The notes under the pieces are model-generated. The model searched no databases, was not told the DNA's origin, and saw only the letters and a list, made by a program, of their open reading frames with translations. This document shows positions 34,901-46,831 of a stretch of DNA of 64,000 nt, one piece after another. The DNA is taken from contig JBBHKE010000193.1 in NCBI GenBank assembly GCA_037447655.1, positions 124,547 through 188,546 on the forward strand. The letters are read 5' to 3'. The position numbers and the translations under genes were made by a program. This stretch comes from Zygnema cylindricum. Taxonomy: Eukaryota; Streptophyta; Zygnematophyceae; Zygnematales; Zygnemataceae. Each line of letters begins with the position of its first letter. Within the stretch, counting starts at the first letter, position 1.

Positions 34901-36060
34901 GCTATCATTTGCTTGGGGGATAGAGTATAGATTTCTCTTTAAATCTAGAACAAACACAACATTTTTGAATGTCCAAAATGTTAACTTTCCGTCTACTAAC
35001 GCCTCTATCTCTATGTCGCCAAATCCTGTTGCAAGTGCGAAGTGATTGTCCACCATGAAAATACGAGATAAAGTTGTTTGCTTGAAGTTGGCGAATCACT
35101 CGCGTCAATAGCACATGTGCTCCGATGCGCCTTTGTCTATCATCCAATCGTTGGAGCCGATTGCGACGGACGATGCCATCATCGTTTGTGAGCTTACTAT
35201 CTTTTTTTTTTTCTCGTTCACCTTTTTCAGTTTGGACTCATCCACCTTTCTATTTTGTTTCTCTTGAGCTTATTTCTTGCACACTGAGATGAAGTGACAT
35301 GTTTTATCACAATTATAACACCTTTTGTCATCCTTCTTATCACGGTTTTAACTACCCCTTTGTCCTTGTTGTTGATTCTGTTCCAAAATGCAAATGCAAA
35401 GCTTTTGAAGTTTATATCACGATGCGTCATGTTTTTTGTGTTATATTCATCCCTCAGGAGTGCATTTATAACTTCGTTCCACTTCCACGTAGAGACGTCT
35501 TTTTGATCCAACCAAGTGAGTATAGGTTTATAGTCAATTGCGAGAGAAAGCATAAAAATAGTTATTTTGGTGTCAATGGGGAGTGTGAAGCCAACAGCGA
35601 CTGCTTCGGCCAAGAGATTCGCAAAGTGAGAGGTGTAAACCTTATTGGATATGCTATCTTGGTAGACAGTCGTCATGAGTGTCTTTCCAAGCTTGAATCT
35701 TGTTGTCATACCAGAGTGTTTATGTGTCGCCTCTAGGGATTTCTAAGTGTTTGTGTGTTGCCTCTAGGGATTCCCAAAACTCTACAGAAGTTTTGAGTCT
35801 CGTCACATTTCTCAGTTGATTATCTGCCAGCCCACGAATAAAGCAATTTTTAGCTCGAATTTCCCTTATGGCCCAATCTTTAATTGTTTTTGTCTTATTT
35901 GCTTTCACGCAATTTGCATCCGCAAGAAATGGATGCGTTTTTGCCCGTGTAACGATTCCCAAACAGTTTCTCTTCTTAAGAGCCGCCTCGGCCCGACACC
36001 TCTGCAACTGATAATTTGAACCTTCGAACTTATCAAGGGTGCATAGTGGGCCCATAACCT
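31931..36060 (-). mobile_element. Degraded Ty1-copia retrotransposon internal region
   Basis: Read on the minus strand from 36079: gag (LDKFEGSNYQLQRCRAEAAL, continuing at 35709-35227) with a zinc knuckle CYNCDKTCHFISVC near 35330-35290. Next come a protease remnant (WMIDKGASEHM region near 35147-35100), an integrase core at 34448-34215 (SDVKGPKKVPSSCGK...LLSDRG) and 34031-33777 (TPATPEQNGVTKWMNRTF), and the integrase end FGSKAYVFNHNNKRVKLGPK near 33720. The reverse transcriptase keeps only its later part with IYVDDLMIPG near 33580-33550. RNase H is at 32984-32739 (KVEYMAAAATVKEVLWLEAF). Many stops, the loss of most of RT and an inserted MITE show it is dead. Gag and pol order fits copia (protease, integrase, RT, RNase H). 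Confidence 0.85.
34024..34235. mobile_element. TA-flanked inverted-repeat element inserted in the copia integrase
   Basis: Ends TA-CACCATGAATTACTATTAG and CTAATAGCGATTCAAGGTG-TA. The copia integrase reading ends on one side near VYT and resumes on the other at VYFSNEFKHYL, so the element split a once-continuous coding region. Confidence 0.85.
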
Positions 36061-36612
36061 GTTGACTTTGATCAAACATTTTGTGTAACTAGGAGGACTC
36101 CCAGGGCCACTTACACCTAATCTAATTACAAGATTCGCAAAAGCAACGAACTTGATAAATCACAAAGGTAGAAAAGACAAAAATTTAGATTGAAGAGTAA
36201 TGATATTCACATGTAGCAAGGCATAGAATAGATAGCCGTTCAGAAAATAAATTATATTATATTAGAAAATAATACAATTTGAATTGAGAGGACAATGTCC
36301 AATAATAAACTGCTTTTGAATGCCAAAAGCTGCCAAGTCTAATTTGTCTATGAATGATGATTTATGCCGTCTTGTTCTACTCTATTTATTCTAAAGCAAA
36401 TGAAAGAACTAAGTGGTGGTCGAATGACCAAATGCCACGTGTACAAGCCTACGTACAATAATGCATCATAAAAACGTTTGCACGCAACACATGATTTAAT
36501 GTTTCCACTAAAAAATCACTAATGGAAATGTGACGATACAATTTCAAAATACCAATGAAATCGTACGAATTGCTGCACGAAATAATTGACTGGAATCGCA
36601 CTAAAAACAATA
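36061..36612 (-). mobile_element. LTR of the Ty1-copia element (5' LTR for the minus-strand element)
   Basis: Direct repeat of 31370-31930. Gag starts at its inner border (ATG at 36079). A standard primer-binding site TGGTATCAGAGC is not seen. Confidence 0.65.
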
Positions 36613-38227
36613 GAAACCAGTCCAACTTGTGGACCAAGCGAAGGTTTCCGCAAAACATTTTGATAAAACGCCTTGTGAGCTTTTTTGATTTGAAGAGGTT
36701 ATCAATCTTTTCAACAGCCAAAAGTGCATCGATCGAGTGTAGCTTGCATCTTTACAGCTTCCAATTCTTCCACCTTTTTAGCGATGACTTCTAGTTTCTC
36801 AAAATATTTTAGCGGAAATATTATGAATACTTTTGTAGTTGCCCAAACGGGTTTTTTGATTGTGGAGTTTTTTATTGTTAGTAATAACTAAATTGACTTC
36901 AGTACTATTTATAACCATTTCGGTTAGGTTAGCCCTTACGCGTTAATAAATAGAAAAAGAAGAGGTGGATGAAAGTATGTGGACTTGGAGATGTAGGCAA
37001 AAAAAATGTAAGCTCGAGAGAGGGACATAGGAAAGCATAAATTGAAGAGAGAGGGGTAAAGAGAGAGTGGGAGAGAAAAATGTCCTTGTTCCCATTAATT
37101 AGAGGGGAAGGGAAGGCAGACTTATGCGTAAAAATTGTGGATTAAGAGAAGGGGTGTAAACAGGGAAGAGGCTTGTGGAAGGAGTGAAGAATCAAGAAAG
37201 GGAAAAGGTAAGAATCTAGTAGGTGATATGTAGGAGTATTCATTTGTGCTTCTAGGATTTCCTCAGATGCTTTTAACTCTTATTTACGACCAAATTTTAC
37301 AAGATTTTACAAGTTTTTACATGGAATTTACAATTTTCATTGGGAAGGCCATTAATATTTTCATCTACCACTTGAAAACAAAAATGGTTGTGCCCTAATT
37401 TACAACAGGTTTATGAACGACTTTGCTAATTTTTTCTGTACCATTTGAAAAAAAAATCTGGAGCTGGAGGAAAAAAAAAAGAGAGTTAGGGTCGGCGAAT
37501 ATAGAGAGATGGTTCAATTTCAAAAGGTGGGATCGATCTACACTAAATAGAGGTAAGTGTAGGGAAATAAGAGTGAGAAAATGGATTTTTACAATTCAAA
37601 CAGCAACTCTTGCAACATTTCTATTATTTAAAAGGATGTAACAGATACGACAAATTAACCTAGATTTTCTATCTGAGACCCGCTGAATTTTTTTTTTTCA
37701 AAACTAGGTTTATGTTCGAAGCCAGGTGGCACTGTAGAGATTGCGTTGAAGAGGGGAAGATCCATTTTCAGGAATATGGTTTGTCTTTTTCGACCAGGTT
37801 GACAATAACGTTGACATAGAGAGGGTGAGAGGGAAGAGAGAGAGTGAGAGGGAAGAGAGGGAGTGGGAGGGAAGAGAGAGAGTGGGAGGGAAGAGAGAGG
37901 GTGAGAGGGAAGAGAGAGTGGGAGAGAGAGGAGCTTACTTTTTGTTTCTCGGTTGTGTAGTACTATACTTTTCCAGGAAGTCGAAGGGCTAAAGGCAATG
38001 TACGCCTCATTTTGTTTCCCGGATGTGTTCTACTTTTTACAAAATTAGAAAGTGTTGGAGCCTTGAAGCGCATGAGGTATCTCTCCCTCTCGAGGATGAG
38101 TGCACAGGTTCAAAAGTGCGGAAAAAGCATTGGAAGCTCTGTACAGTCTAAGGGAAAACTTGCGTACAATAACAAATTTGATGAGGACACGACGTTCCAG
38201 ACAGTGCGTACCTTTTTTGAGATACGG
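36613..38227. other. Intergenic region, purine repeats, no clear gene
   Basis: 37000-37200 and 37820-37930 are GA-rich (GGGAGGGAAGAGAGA type). 38012-38225 has an open plus-strand stretch with MSAQVQKCGKSIGSSVQSKG, which might be a leftover of a gene; I recognise nothing in it and the MITE at 38228 ends it. Confidence 0.5.
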
Positions 38228-38437
38228 TACATCGTGTATCGCTATTAGTGTTCGCCACTAAAAAAACCTTTTCTCCGTACACACTTGTCCAAATTTCAAT
38301 TTGAGATCGTCAATCGGAAGCTGAGAATCTTACCTTTCAATCGCAACCGTCAGATATAAAAGACGACATGCGTATACGGAGAAAAGATGTTTAAAGAGAC
38401 GAAAAAAATATCAGCATTAATAACTATTCACGGTGCA
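38228..38437. mobile_element. TA-flanked element, CCGTACAC type
   Basis: Ends TA-CATCGTGTATCGCTATTAG and TTAATAACTATTCACGGTG (the right TA has become CA), with CTCCGTACACACTTGTCC and GTATACGGAGAAAAGATG inside. Confidence 0.8.
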
Positions 38438-38505
38438 GGATGTTCGGTGACGGCGAATGGGATGGCCGTCGGACAGTTCCGTGATAAGACACTGTACAAG
38501 TTCAG

Positions 38506-38725
38506 TGCACCGTGCGTTGCTGTTAATGTTAATGTCTTTTTCGTCTATTAAAACATCTTTTCTCCGTACATACTTGACCAATTTTCAAATTTGAGACCGA
38601 AAATTGGAAGCTGAGGATGTCCTTTCAATCGCAACCGTCAGATGCACAATTCGACATGTGTGCACGGTGAAAAGTTTTTTTAAGAGACGAATAATATATT
38701 AACACCAATAGCGATACACGGTGTA
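38506..38725. mobile_element. TA-flanked element, CCGTACAC type
   Basis: Ends (TG)CACCGTGCGTTGCTGTTAA and ACCAATAGCGATACACGGTG-TA with the same subterminal words, only 68 bp from the previous copy. Confidence 0.8.
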
Positions 38726-41485
38726 CTGTACTGTAGCTATGGACGATGTTCGCAAATGGCAGGAAGCCATAAAGCCGGTTCGGATCATAATAGGATTATG
38801 GTCCGTACGATCAAAATTTGCCTATCAATCCACATCCACGATCTTCGGGGGTGTGGAGTTTAGCTTGTTAGGGTTGTGTAGTTTTTTCCTTTGTTTAGTG
38901 TCATCTTTAGTATATTTGCTTAGTTTTGGCAGTTTTTTTTTAGATAGATTTGGTGTCTTCACAGGTTTTGTTTACCTTCTTTTCTTTTGGCTATTCTTTA
39001 GCAACAAGCGTCTATTTCCTCTTTTTGAACCCCTTTGTACTTTGATGGATTTTTCCATCGCACTTTTTGAAATAAAGTTGGATTCTATCAAAGTATCAAT
39101 ACTTGAATTCAATATCTCTCTCCTCGAAAAAACTTTTTACGATAAATTTTCAAATTTTCAAGGTTTTTTTTTGGACGTTTAGTATCAAAGACAGTGAACT
39201 CGTTTTCTATTTCGTTTCTCTCTCGCTGCCACCCTGTTTTCTTTCCTTCTCTCTCTCTCTCTCTCTCCTAACCCTAATCTTGCAAATGATTTTTGTCTTC
39301 CTCCGACTAGTTTTTACAAGATACTAGATATACTTGTTTTTTTACGAAAGGTGAATCAATCCGTTGTTGCTTTCATCTGATATTATTGTGTCACGACCTT
39401 TTTTTAAGACCGGTACATTTGTGTATGGCAATTGAGTATGTGACGAATCGTCCATTTCCATTGCACGTGTTATAGTTTTTCATTCGAAAGTATACAATGT
39501 CTTTTTTTTTTGGTTAGGTGCACGCTGAAATTTTTACTGCCTGAATACATGACCACACGTGTAAACTATGTACCAGGCCTCGCCATTGGATTAAAAAAGC
39601 TATTTGTCAAGTCCGTACGTTCCGTATCGTAAGTATGTCCCAACTTTCGTCGTTTTCCTGAAACGTTTTTTTCTTCAACTGTAGAAATTTTAGCAACTCC
39701 GTTTTGTTAATAAAAAACTTTCTGTTCGTCTGAGTCCTTAGTTCAGTCGAACAACTGAACAGGAATCTCCAATCACATTTGCATGTCGTAGTGAACCAGA
39801 GAAGAGAACAAAGTCCAGATCCTACAGAAAACAGTTTATAAAACAGCCTTAGAACCTTCTGCATTTAAGCAACAGAGTTCTCTCTCACGTTCAAGTAACA
39901 TTTGCATTTTTGCGCTGTGTGGGGGTATACCAACTGTGACACTTTTGACCATAATTGTGCTCATGCTTGACAGATTTAAGTCTGGAAACAAGTCTTATTT
40001 CAATGGATGATGTCAAGCTAAATATTCAAATGGATGGGAACGAAGTGCTGTACTTGATAGAGGAGGTGAAAGATGTCGTTTTAAGCCCAAGGCAATTGAA
40101 CAATATAAAAGTAGTGATGAACTTTCACATGTGACACTTCAGAGGAGGTAGAGACCAACAAACAGGGAGGGGTAAGCGAGATGTACTTGCCTATTACTTA
40201 CCCCCATTCAGTATCTCAACAATACAGCATTCAACATTATTAGAGCAGCAAAATAAATTATTACTGTTAACAGATTGAAATTTTTTCAACAGTGGTATAT
40301 GACTAGGACACAAGTTACAAACATTTTGTCCAATGTTATTGCCAGTTAATGCTTTTAGAGAAAAAAATACAGTATGGCCAAACAGGAAAAAAACTAGATT
40401 GTTTGGTGGATACTTCTTAGGATGGTCGATATTAATTTTGTTTGCACAAAAGCTCGAAAACATGAAGGATTCTCTTTCCATCAATTTTTTTTTATGTTAA
40501 GATAATAGGATAGTTATACATACATGATTTGTGTACAATTACTAGCCAGTAACTCCAGTAATCGAGTACATATAATTACCCTACAAGTGATACAGCCTCA
40601 AAAGAAAAATCTGATTTTTTACTAGTCAAACAGCATAAATACAAGAGAGGAACCTTCTTCAAAAAAGGTTAAGAAGAAAGCAGTAACTTTTATCAAGAAA
40701 AAGTTAAGAACCGGATTTTGACACTTGACGAGAAAATCGAGACTAACTAGAGCACAGATTTTTTATTTTGCAATCATATCAGAATAACTAAAATACTAAA
40801 AATAGGTTAAAAAGTTCACATAAATTAGCAGCATGACGAGCAAAAATCCCGGGTTAAGTTGCTCCCTTTTATGCCCTTTTGCACAAAAACAGAAATTAAC
40901 TTCCAGCTCCACATTACCAAAATCCATCAGATACTTGGAAATAATCTGGAAAATGGTGATCCAATTAATCCAAAAAATGGTGATTGGATTCAAAAAACTA
41001 CACTACAACAAACCCGACATTGACCGAGAATGATTTTGATTTCCCCTAACTATCCACACATAATCGTAAAATGATACTGCACAAAATCATTGCTAATGTT
41101 GAAAAGTCAGCCGCGATTGATGGGAGAGAGAGGAGAGAGAGAAAAAAAGAAAAAGAGAGAGAGGGAGAGGGAAAGAAAGAGAGAAAGAGAGGGAGAGGAG
41201 AGGGAGAGGGAGAGGGAGAGGGAGAACAGAGGAGACAGGGAAGAGGGAGAGAGACGAAGGGAGAGAGAGGGCGACCTTTTGATGCCCTTGTCACAAACCC
41301 GACAGACTACTCTTTGTAATAATTTGCAAGAAATTATGCAATGTCCATCTGCCATTAACCTGCATAAATCAAATTCGCGAAAAGGGATCCGTCTTTTCCC
41401 AAAGCACATGCCCACACTTGGCTGAATCTAACCCAAAGAAAACTCATGAAATGTCTCGTAGTTATATATTTTAATGCTCCGGCCT
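38726..41485. other. Intergenic region, no clear gene
   Basis: 39249-39268 is a short (CT)n. 40186-40245 is a diverged copy of the repeat at 18783 and 27412. 41112-41270 is GA-rich. Open frames here are Phe/Leu/Ser-rich or come from purine tracts and have no family resemblance. The 3' UTR of NDUFA13 should lie just below 41486. Confidence 0.55.
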
Positions 41486-44011
41486 TTAATACTCAGCTTC
41501 CAATTTTCCTGTCGAGGGAGGCATCCATCGACCAGAATTGTAGACATTCTCGCCCACTTTCCACCCTGGGACATTGGCCATAACTCTGGCTTCTTCATCC
41601 AGGACTTTCTTCTTCTCTCGAAGAAATCTGCAAGAAGCAGATCGAAATGAATATAAGACCCTAATCAAGCACAAGTAATAACTAGCAAGAAACCTAGCAC
41701 TAAAATCATCAATTACAGGTTCTCTCCCTCTCTCCCTCTCTCCCTCTCCCTCCCTCCCTCCCTCCCTCCCTCCCTCCCTCCCTCCCTCCCTCCCTCCCTC
41801 CCTCCCTCCCTCCCTCCCTCTCCTCCTCTCCCCCTCTCCCTCCCTCCCTCCCTCCCTCCCTCCCTCCCTCCCTCCCTCCCTCCCTCCCTCCCTCCCTCCC
41901 TCCCTCCCTCCCTCCCTCCCTCCCTCCCTCCCTCCCTCCCTCCCTCCCTCCCTCCTTCCCTCCCTCCCTCCCTCCCTCCCTCCCTCCCTCCCTCCCTCCC
42001 TCCCTCCCTCCCTCCCTCCCTCCCTCCCTCCCTCCCTCCCTCCCTCCCTCCCTCCCTCCTTCCCTCCCTCCCTCCCTCCCTCCCTCCCTCCCTCCCTCCC
42101 TCCCTCCCTCCCTCCCTCCCTCCCTCCCTCCCTCCCTCCCTCCCTCCCTCCCTCCCTCCCTCCCTCCCTCCCTCCCTCCCTCCCTCCCTCCCTCCCTCCC
42201 TCCCTCCCTCCCTCCCTCCCTCCCTCCCTCCCTCCCTCCCTCCCCCCCTCCCCCCCTCCCTCCCTCCCTCCCTCCCCCCCTCCCCCCCTCCCTCCCTCCC
42301 TCCCTCCCCCCCTCCCTCCCCCCCTCCCTCCCCCTCTCCCCCTCTCCCCCTCTCCCCCTCTCCCCCTCTCCCTCTCTCCCTCTCTCCCTCTCTCCCTCTC
42401 TCCCTCTCTCCCTCTCTCTCTCTCTCACACACAGTCCATTTGCATTTCTACAAACCCTAGATACTGCACTGTTCATCAGAGTGGACTTGACATTGACGTT
42501 ATCCACAGCATTCTGGAGACTTCGCAAAGTTCATTGACACTGCTCTATGGTATTTCCATATTGTGATACATTAATGCACAGGCCTCAGAAAAACCCCAGT
42601 TGTTGACCACACTAAATTTGGTCAGCGTTATCAATGTTAACAGACTGATTCCGTCGCCGCTCTCAGGGGTAATAACACTGTCTAAGAGAGTGGACTGGAC
42701 TAAATCGCCAAGTCTTCCTACATTAAATTACTATTAAACGTTTTAATTCCACATTAACACCAACAACATATGTACACTAACAGCGATGGTCAGAGTAGCT
42801 TGCATTCTAACAAGTATGAGTTACCATTCCTGCCTAAATAAAGTAAATATAATTGCAAGGCCCTTCTTCAACGTGACAAAATGTAGCCATCGTAAACAAT
42901 AAAACTTTATCAACAAATGTCACCAAAAAAATTATGACAAGTTCGCGAGCCTCATGGAGCCACTCTGAATTCGAGCTTTACAATTTAGAGAACTCGACTG
43001 GCGATACTGATAGATGCTGTTGTAACGATTTCATGTTTGCCTATACAAATTAAATGAAGAGATAAAACGGGAAAACATCCTAAAGAAAGCGTTCAAATCA
43101 CCTGGCATCTTCTTCGGCTTGAATTAAGGGAAGGATGGCAACGCGAGCATCCAACTTTTCCTTCTTGAGTATCCTGTAACAGAAAAAGACGCATTCACAT
43201 GAGCCACACTAGAACACCAACAGAGAAGAATCAACACTCATAAGCCATTCACATCACTGTTAAAAAAAGCATCAAAAATTTCAGAAACTAAAACAAAAGT
43301 TCAAAACGAAAACACACTTTCCTAAAGATTCTAAAAAAGGAAAACTCTAAAATGAACAGAAATAGTCCGATGAAATGTGACATATTCGCCGACATGAAAA
43401 AAAACTAAGTTGCCCACCGTTACATACGTAAATTTTTTACATCTACAAGTGCCTAGTTTTCAAAACAGACTAGCCCACCAGTAACAAGCAAGGAAGGCTA
43501 AACCATGTCTTATATAGTGCACATTAATGACTGTTCACACTAACATAATACATATATACATACATACATACATACATACATACATACATACATACATACA
43601 TAGATACATACATACATACATACATACATACATACATACATACATACATACATACATACATACACACACACAAGCACACATACAAAACACACGTGCATAC
43701 ATACATACATAGACATATACAAACACATACACATATACATACATACAAAACATACAAAACATACAAACATACAAACATACAAACATACAAACATACCTTC
43801 GCTTCTTATTTCCCACTCCAATCTGGTAGAAACCCCAAGCCATCACTCCAACAGCAACCACAGCCAGCGTGACACCTTTCGGCCCGGAATTTGGAATGCT
43901 CCGAGCATATCGTACGGCTGGGAAGCCTCCAGGTGGAGGGCCGTCCTGAAGGATTGGCATTTCCTTCACAGACTTCATTCCCTTCTTGGCTCGGATCGCA
44001 GCTTCCGTCAT
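41486..44011 (-). CDS. NDUFA13: NADH dehydrogenase (complex I) subunit GRIM-19 / NDUFA13 (B16.6), three exons
   Basis: Exons 44011-43797, 43173-43102 and 41627-41486 on the minus strand with GT-AG borders and phase-2 junctions give 142 residues ending EAEY and TAA. The N-terminus [40 protein letters not shown] and the C-terminal [20 protein letters not shown] match plant GRIM-19 along its length (plant homologues are about 143 residues). One membrane span ([20 protein letters not shown]) follows the Gly/Pro segment. The protein is an accessory subunit of mitochondrial complex I in the inner membrane. No lesion is visible. Both introns contain large tetranucleotide arrays. AACCCTAAAA (telo-box type) lies about 200 bp upstream of the ATG, at 44211-44219 on the plus strand in reverse. 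Confidence 0.97.
41712..42430. repeat. (CCCT)n array of about 700 bp in NDUFA13 intron 2
   Basis: Nearly pure CCCT units (GGGA on the gene strand) with CCCCCCT variants and a CT tail near 42410-42430. The left end is about 85 nt before the 3' splice site of exon 3. It yields long Gly/Arg/Glu open frames that are not genes. Confidence 0.97.
43552..43796. repeat. (TACA)n array at the very start of NDUFA13 intron 1
   Basis: On the gene strand the intron begins GTATGTTTGTATGTTTGTATG and goes on as TATG units with CATACA variants. The 5' splice site itself is the first repeat unit. Confidence 0.95.
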
Positions 44012-45366
44012 GACTGCGATGTGCGGCTTACAAAGATGAGGTCGGATGTGAAAAGAAAGAGACGGAGAGAAGAAGAGGACGCCAGACAGAAAGAGAGAGT
44101 TTGCAGTAATAAAGATAAAAAATATTCCCTTTGATTTTTATTTTTTTCCCTCTCTCGCCCTCTTTCCAAGATTTCGTGTGCTTTTAATCCCTGAATTTAT
44201 TTCCGTCGGTTTTAGGGTTGCAACTATTGATTATAGTGTGTTGCGGAATGGAGAAGAGAAGCGCAACAGAGCTGGTAACCCTAAATGCTCTGCAAAGAAC
44301 GGACAAACGTCAAAGCTCCAGCTCGTCGTACACAAAGGTACAGAAGTCATGACGACAAAAAGAAATGTACCAATTAGACACAAAAACGTACAGAAAGAAT
44401 TGACCAATACGACACAAAATATGCATTCCTTTCATCGTACAGAAAAAGCACACATATCGTCAAAATCGCCAAACCTCAGAATCGTCAAATTTTTAATTGT
44501 CAAATCGTTACATCCTCGAATTGCTAAATCGCCAAAGCCGTCAAAACCGTTTAGATGTTACTGTACTTGTGAGGCACTGGTTGCCGTAAAGAACTCTCCA
44601 ATAAAAACTGACCGGTCACCCACGCAAAGGACAAGTTAACCGTACATAGTACATCATCGATGACACGTCAACGTGTAGGTAAGACGGCCGGAAGCGGAAA
44701 TTGCTGTGACAACCGTTCATAAATCACAAACAGGAAAACTGTCAGTTTTTTACTGTAGTTTTCCAGTTAATCGTTGACTCGCAGGAAATTCCCAACTGCA
44801 AGTAATAATATGCCACCTGGCAGACTTGCCCCTCCAATGTTTAATATACCGTACGTACGTTACAAATACTGTACGGTTCTGTATTCTCGAAAAGCAATAT
44901 GGAAACCGAAGACGGCCATTAAATATTAAAAGTACGGAAAATGGACGAAACAGCTCGGAAGTTTTAGCTGATGACTTCATCCGATTGTACGGTACGACGA
45001 ACTTCGAAAACATACTCGTACGGCAGTAAACCGTACCGGTAAAAAGCGGTCACCGAAAACGCGGAAATTTGTAAACTTCTATTAATATAGTATTAATGAT
45101 AAACAAAATATCTTTTAATGGCCGCTTCATTTCTGTTTGTATCTTCATTTGTAGGTTCTCCGGTTTCTTTTCTAATTAACAAATAGATTTGTATTTGTCA
45201 TATTTCAAGGCTTAAATTGTCTTTTCTCTACTTTATTTTTCATAATCTTTGTTGTTACTTTTAGGTTTTTGCTTTTTTTTCTTTTGTTTTCGAGTTTTAC
45301 ATAAACAAAAATAAAACTTGCCGGAGAAAAGCAAAAGAAAAACAAAAAAAAAAATTGTTTTTCTCC
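44012..45366. other. Upstream regions of NDUFA13 and the M16 peptidase, with a segmental duplicate
   Basis: This is the head-to-head spacer of the two genes. 44400-44850 is the transposon-free copy of a sequence also present at about 54425-55870. 45060-45366 should contain the 5' UTR of the peptidase gene. An open frame at 44178-44639 overlaps the duplicate and is not supported as a gene. Confidence 0.6.
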
Positions 45367-45554
45367 ATGGCTGTGATTGAACGTTTGGACGGGGAAGAAT
45401 TTCTTTTAAAACCAAAAAATGATAAAAAAAGTTATCGATTTTTGAAATTGGAAAATGAACTTCAAGTGTTTCTTATTAGCGATCCGGAAACCGACAAGGT
45501 GAGATATTTCTTCAGTTCATAAATTTTGAGTTTAAAAAAAGTGCGGTTTTAGAA

Positions 45555-45680
45555 TATTCGGAATCTAGAAAATTCGGGTTTAAGAAATTCGGGTTTAAGA
45601 AAATTCGGGTTTAAGCAAATTTGGGATTTAGAAATTTAGGGATTTAAAAAAATTGGTTTAAGAAAAATTGGGTTTAAGAA
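45555..45680. repeat. Minisatellite (TTCGGGTTTAAGAAAA type) in M16 intron 1
   Basis: About seven imperfect units of 14-17 bp (AAATTCGGGTTTAAG), starting some 60 nt after the 5' splice site at 45499. Confidence 0.85.
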
Positions 45681-45982
45681 TGAAACGTTTGAAAAGATAT
45701 ATAATCAGATTTATCAACTAATAAAGATAATTTGCTTTCCCCCGCCCCTTTCTTTTTCTTGTTCTTTTATGTGTTAGGTAGGTAAACATTTGAATGTTTT
45801 GAAAAAATATTTAATTTCATTTTTTTTGAAATAGCGGCAAAATTTCACAATTTTATAAAATTTGGTGTTTATCTTAAAAGTCTTCCATCTTTCAAATAAA
45901 AAAAACCCAATACAGACAAAAAAAGTGGGCAGGAGAACTGTTGAATTTTAAATGTAAAGTAAAAAAATGTTTGTTCTTTTGC

Positions 45983-46379
45983 TACACCCTGTATCGCTAC
46001 TACACCACTCATCGTTATTAGCGTTAAAGATTTCTTAGTGTTAATGCGAAATTAGAATTAACAATACTAATTTAGTGCAAGGAGATGTGGCAGATTGTAG
46101 TCCACTTCCTTAAATAATGCTGTTAACTCTGAAAGTCGCGACCGAATCAGTGTTATTAACACTAATAACGATTAGCGGTGTAGTGTTCGTGTTTTTATCG
46201 GCCCTTAACTCATTTTTCTCCGTGCACACCTGTCAGGTTTTTAGTCCTGCGGTTGCGATGGAAAGGTACAATCCTGACCTTCCCATTGGCGGTCTCCAAA
46301 TAAAAACGGATGCATGTGCACAGAAAAGCTGATTTAAGTGGCGACAAAAACATAAATGCTAATAGCGAAACACGGTATA
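45983..46379. mobile_element. TA-flanked CCGTACAC-type element, host of a nested MITE
   Basis: Left end TA-CACCCTGTATCGCTAC, then a nested element (46001-46182), then GTGTTCGTG... and the subterminal CTCCGTGCACAC, with the right end CTAATAGCGAAACACGGTA-TA. In M16 intron 1. Confidence 0.8.
46001..46182. mobile_element. Short-type TA-flanked element nested in the previous one
   Basis: Ends TA-CACCACTCATCGTTATTAG and CTAATAACGATTAGCGGTG-TA, with the core GTCCACTTCCTTAAATAATG. Removing it leaves CGCTACTAGTGTTCG, the normal start of the host element type. Confidence 0.85.
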
Positions 46380-46578
46380 CTAGATGATAAAGAAGTTGAT
46401 TAGAAAGAAAGTCTTTAAATGAAAATTGGACACGTGTGCACGGAAAAAGTTGATTTACGTGGCGAAAAAAAAATAATGCTATTAGTGATACTTATTATAC
46501 TGGACAATTGACAAGTTGATTGGAAAGAAGTGAAAAAAATCTAAATCTCTTTCCAATCAACTTGTCAATTTTTGAATG

Positions 46579-46831
46579 TACCCTGTTTCTCTAGTAATGT
46601 GGATAATGTTTTTGTTCCCACTTAAATCAACTTTTCTCTGTGCACACGTCCGATTTCCATTTGGGGTCCGTCAAATATTATAGTGAATTATGAAGAATAA
46701 AGCTGTGAATCTAACCTTTCCATCGCAACCGTCGGATTACCGGATTTTTAATCCGCAGTGTGCACGAAGAAGAATGAGTTTAAACTTGAAGGGCTGAAAA
46801 AACATTAACGCTAAAAGCGATACATGGTGTA
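46579..46831. mobile_element. Degenerate CCGTACAC-type element
   Basis: Left end TA-CCCTGTTTCTCTAGTAATG, subterminal CTTTTCTCTGTGCACACG, right end CTAAAAGCGATACATGGTG-TA. A partial relative lies at 46400-46500. Confidence 0.65.

Noticed and set aside
38721-39182. Membrane-protein-like open frame (153 aa)
   Set aside because: It starts inside a MITE end and continues in T-rich sequence; there is no family resemblance.
41709-42527. Very long Gly/Arg/Glu open frames on the minus strand
   Set aside because: They are translations of the (CCCT)n microsatellite inside the NDUFA13 intron, not genes.
43524-43790. Tyr/Cys/Val/Met-rich open frame continuing NDUFA13 exon 1
   Set aside because: It is TATG-repeat intron read-through; the GT donor at 43796-43795 and the exon at 43173 restore the known protein.
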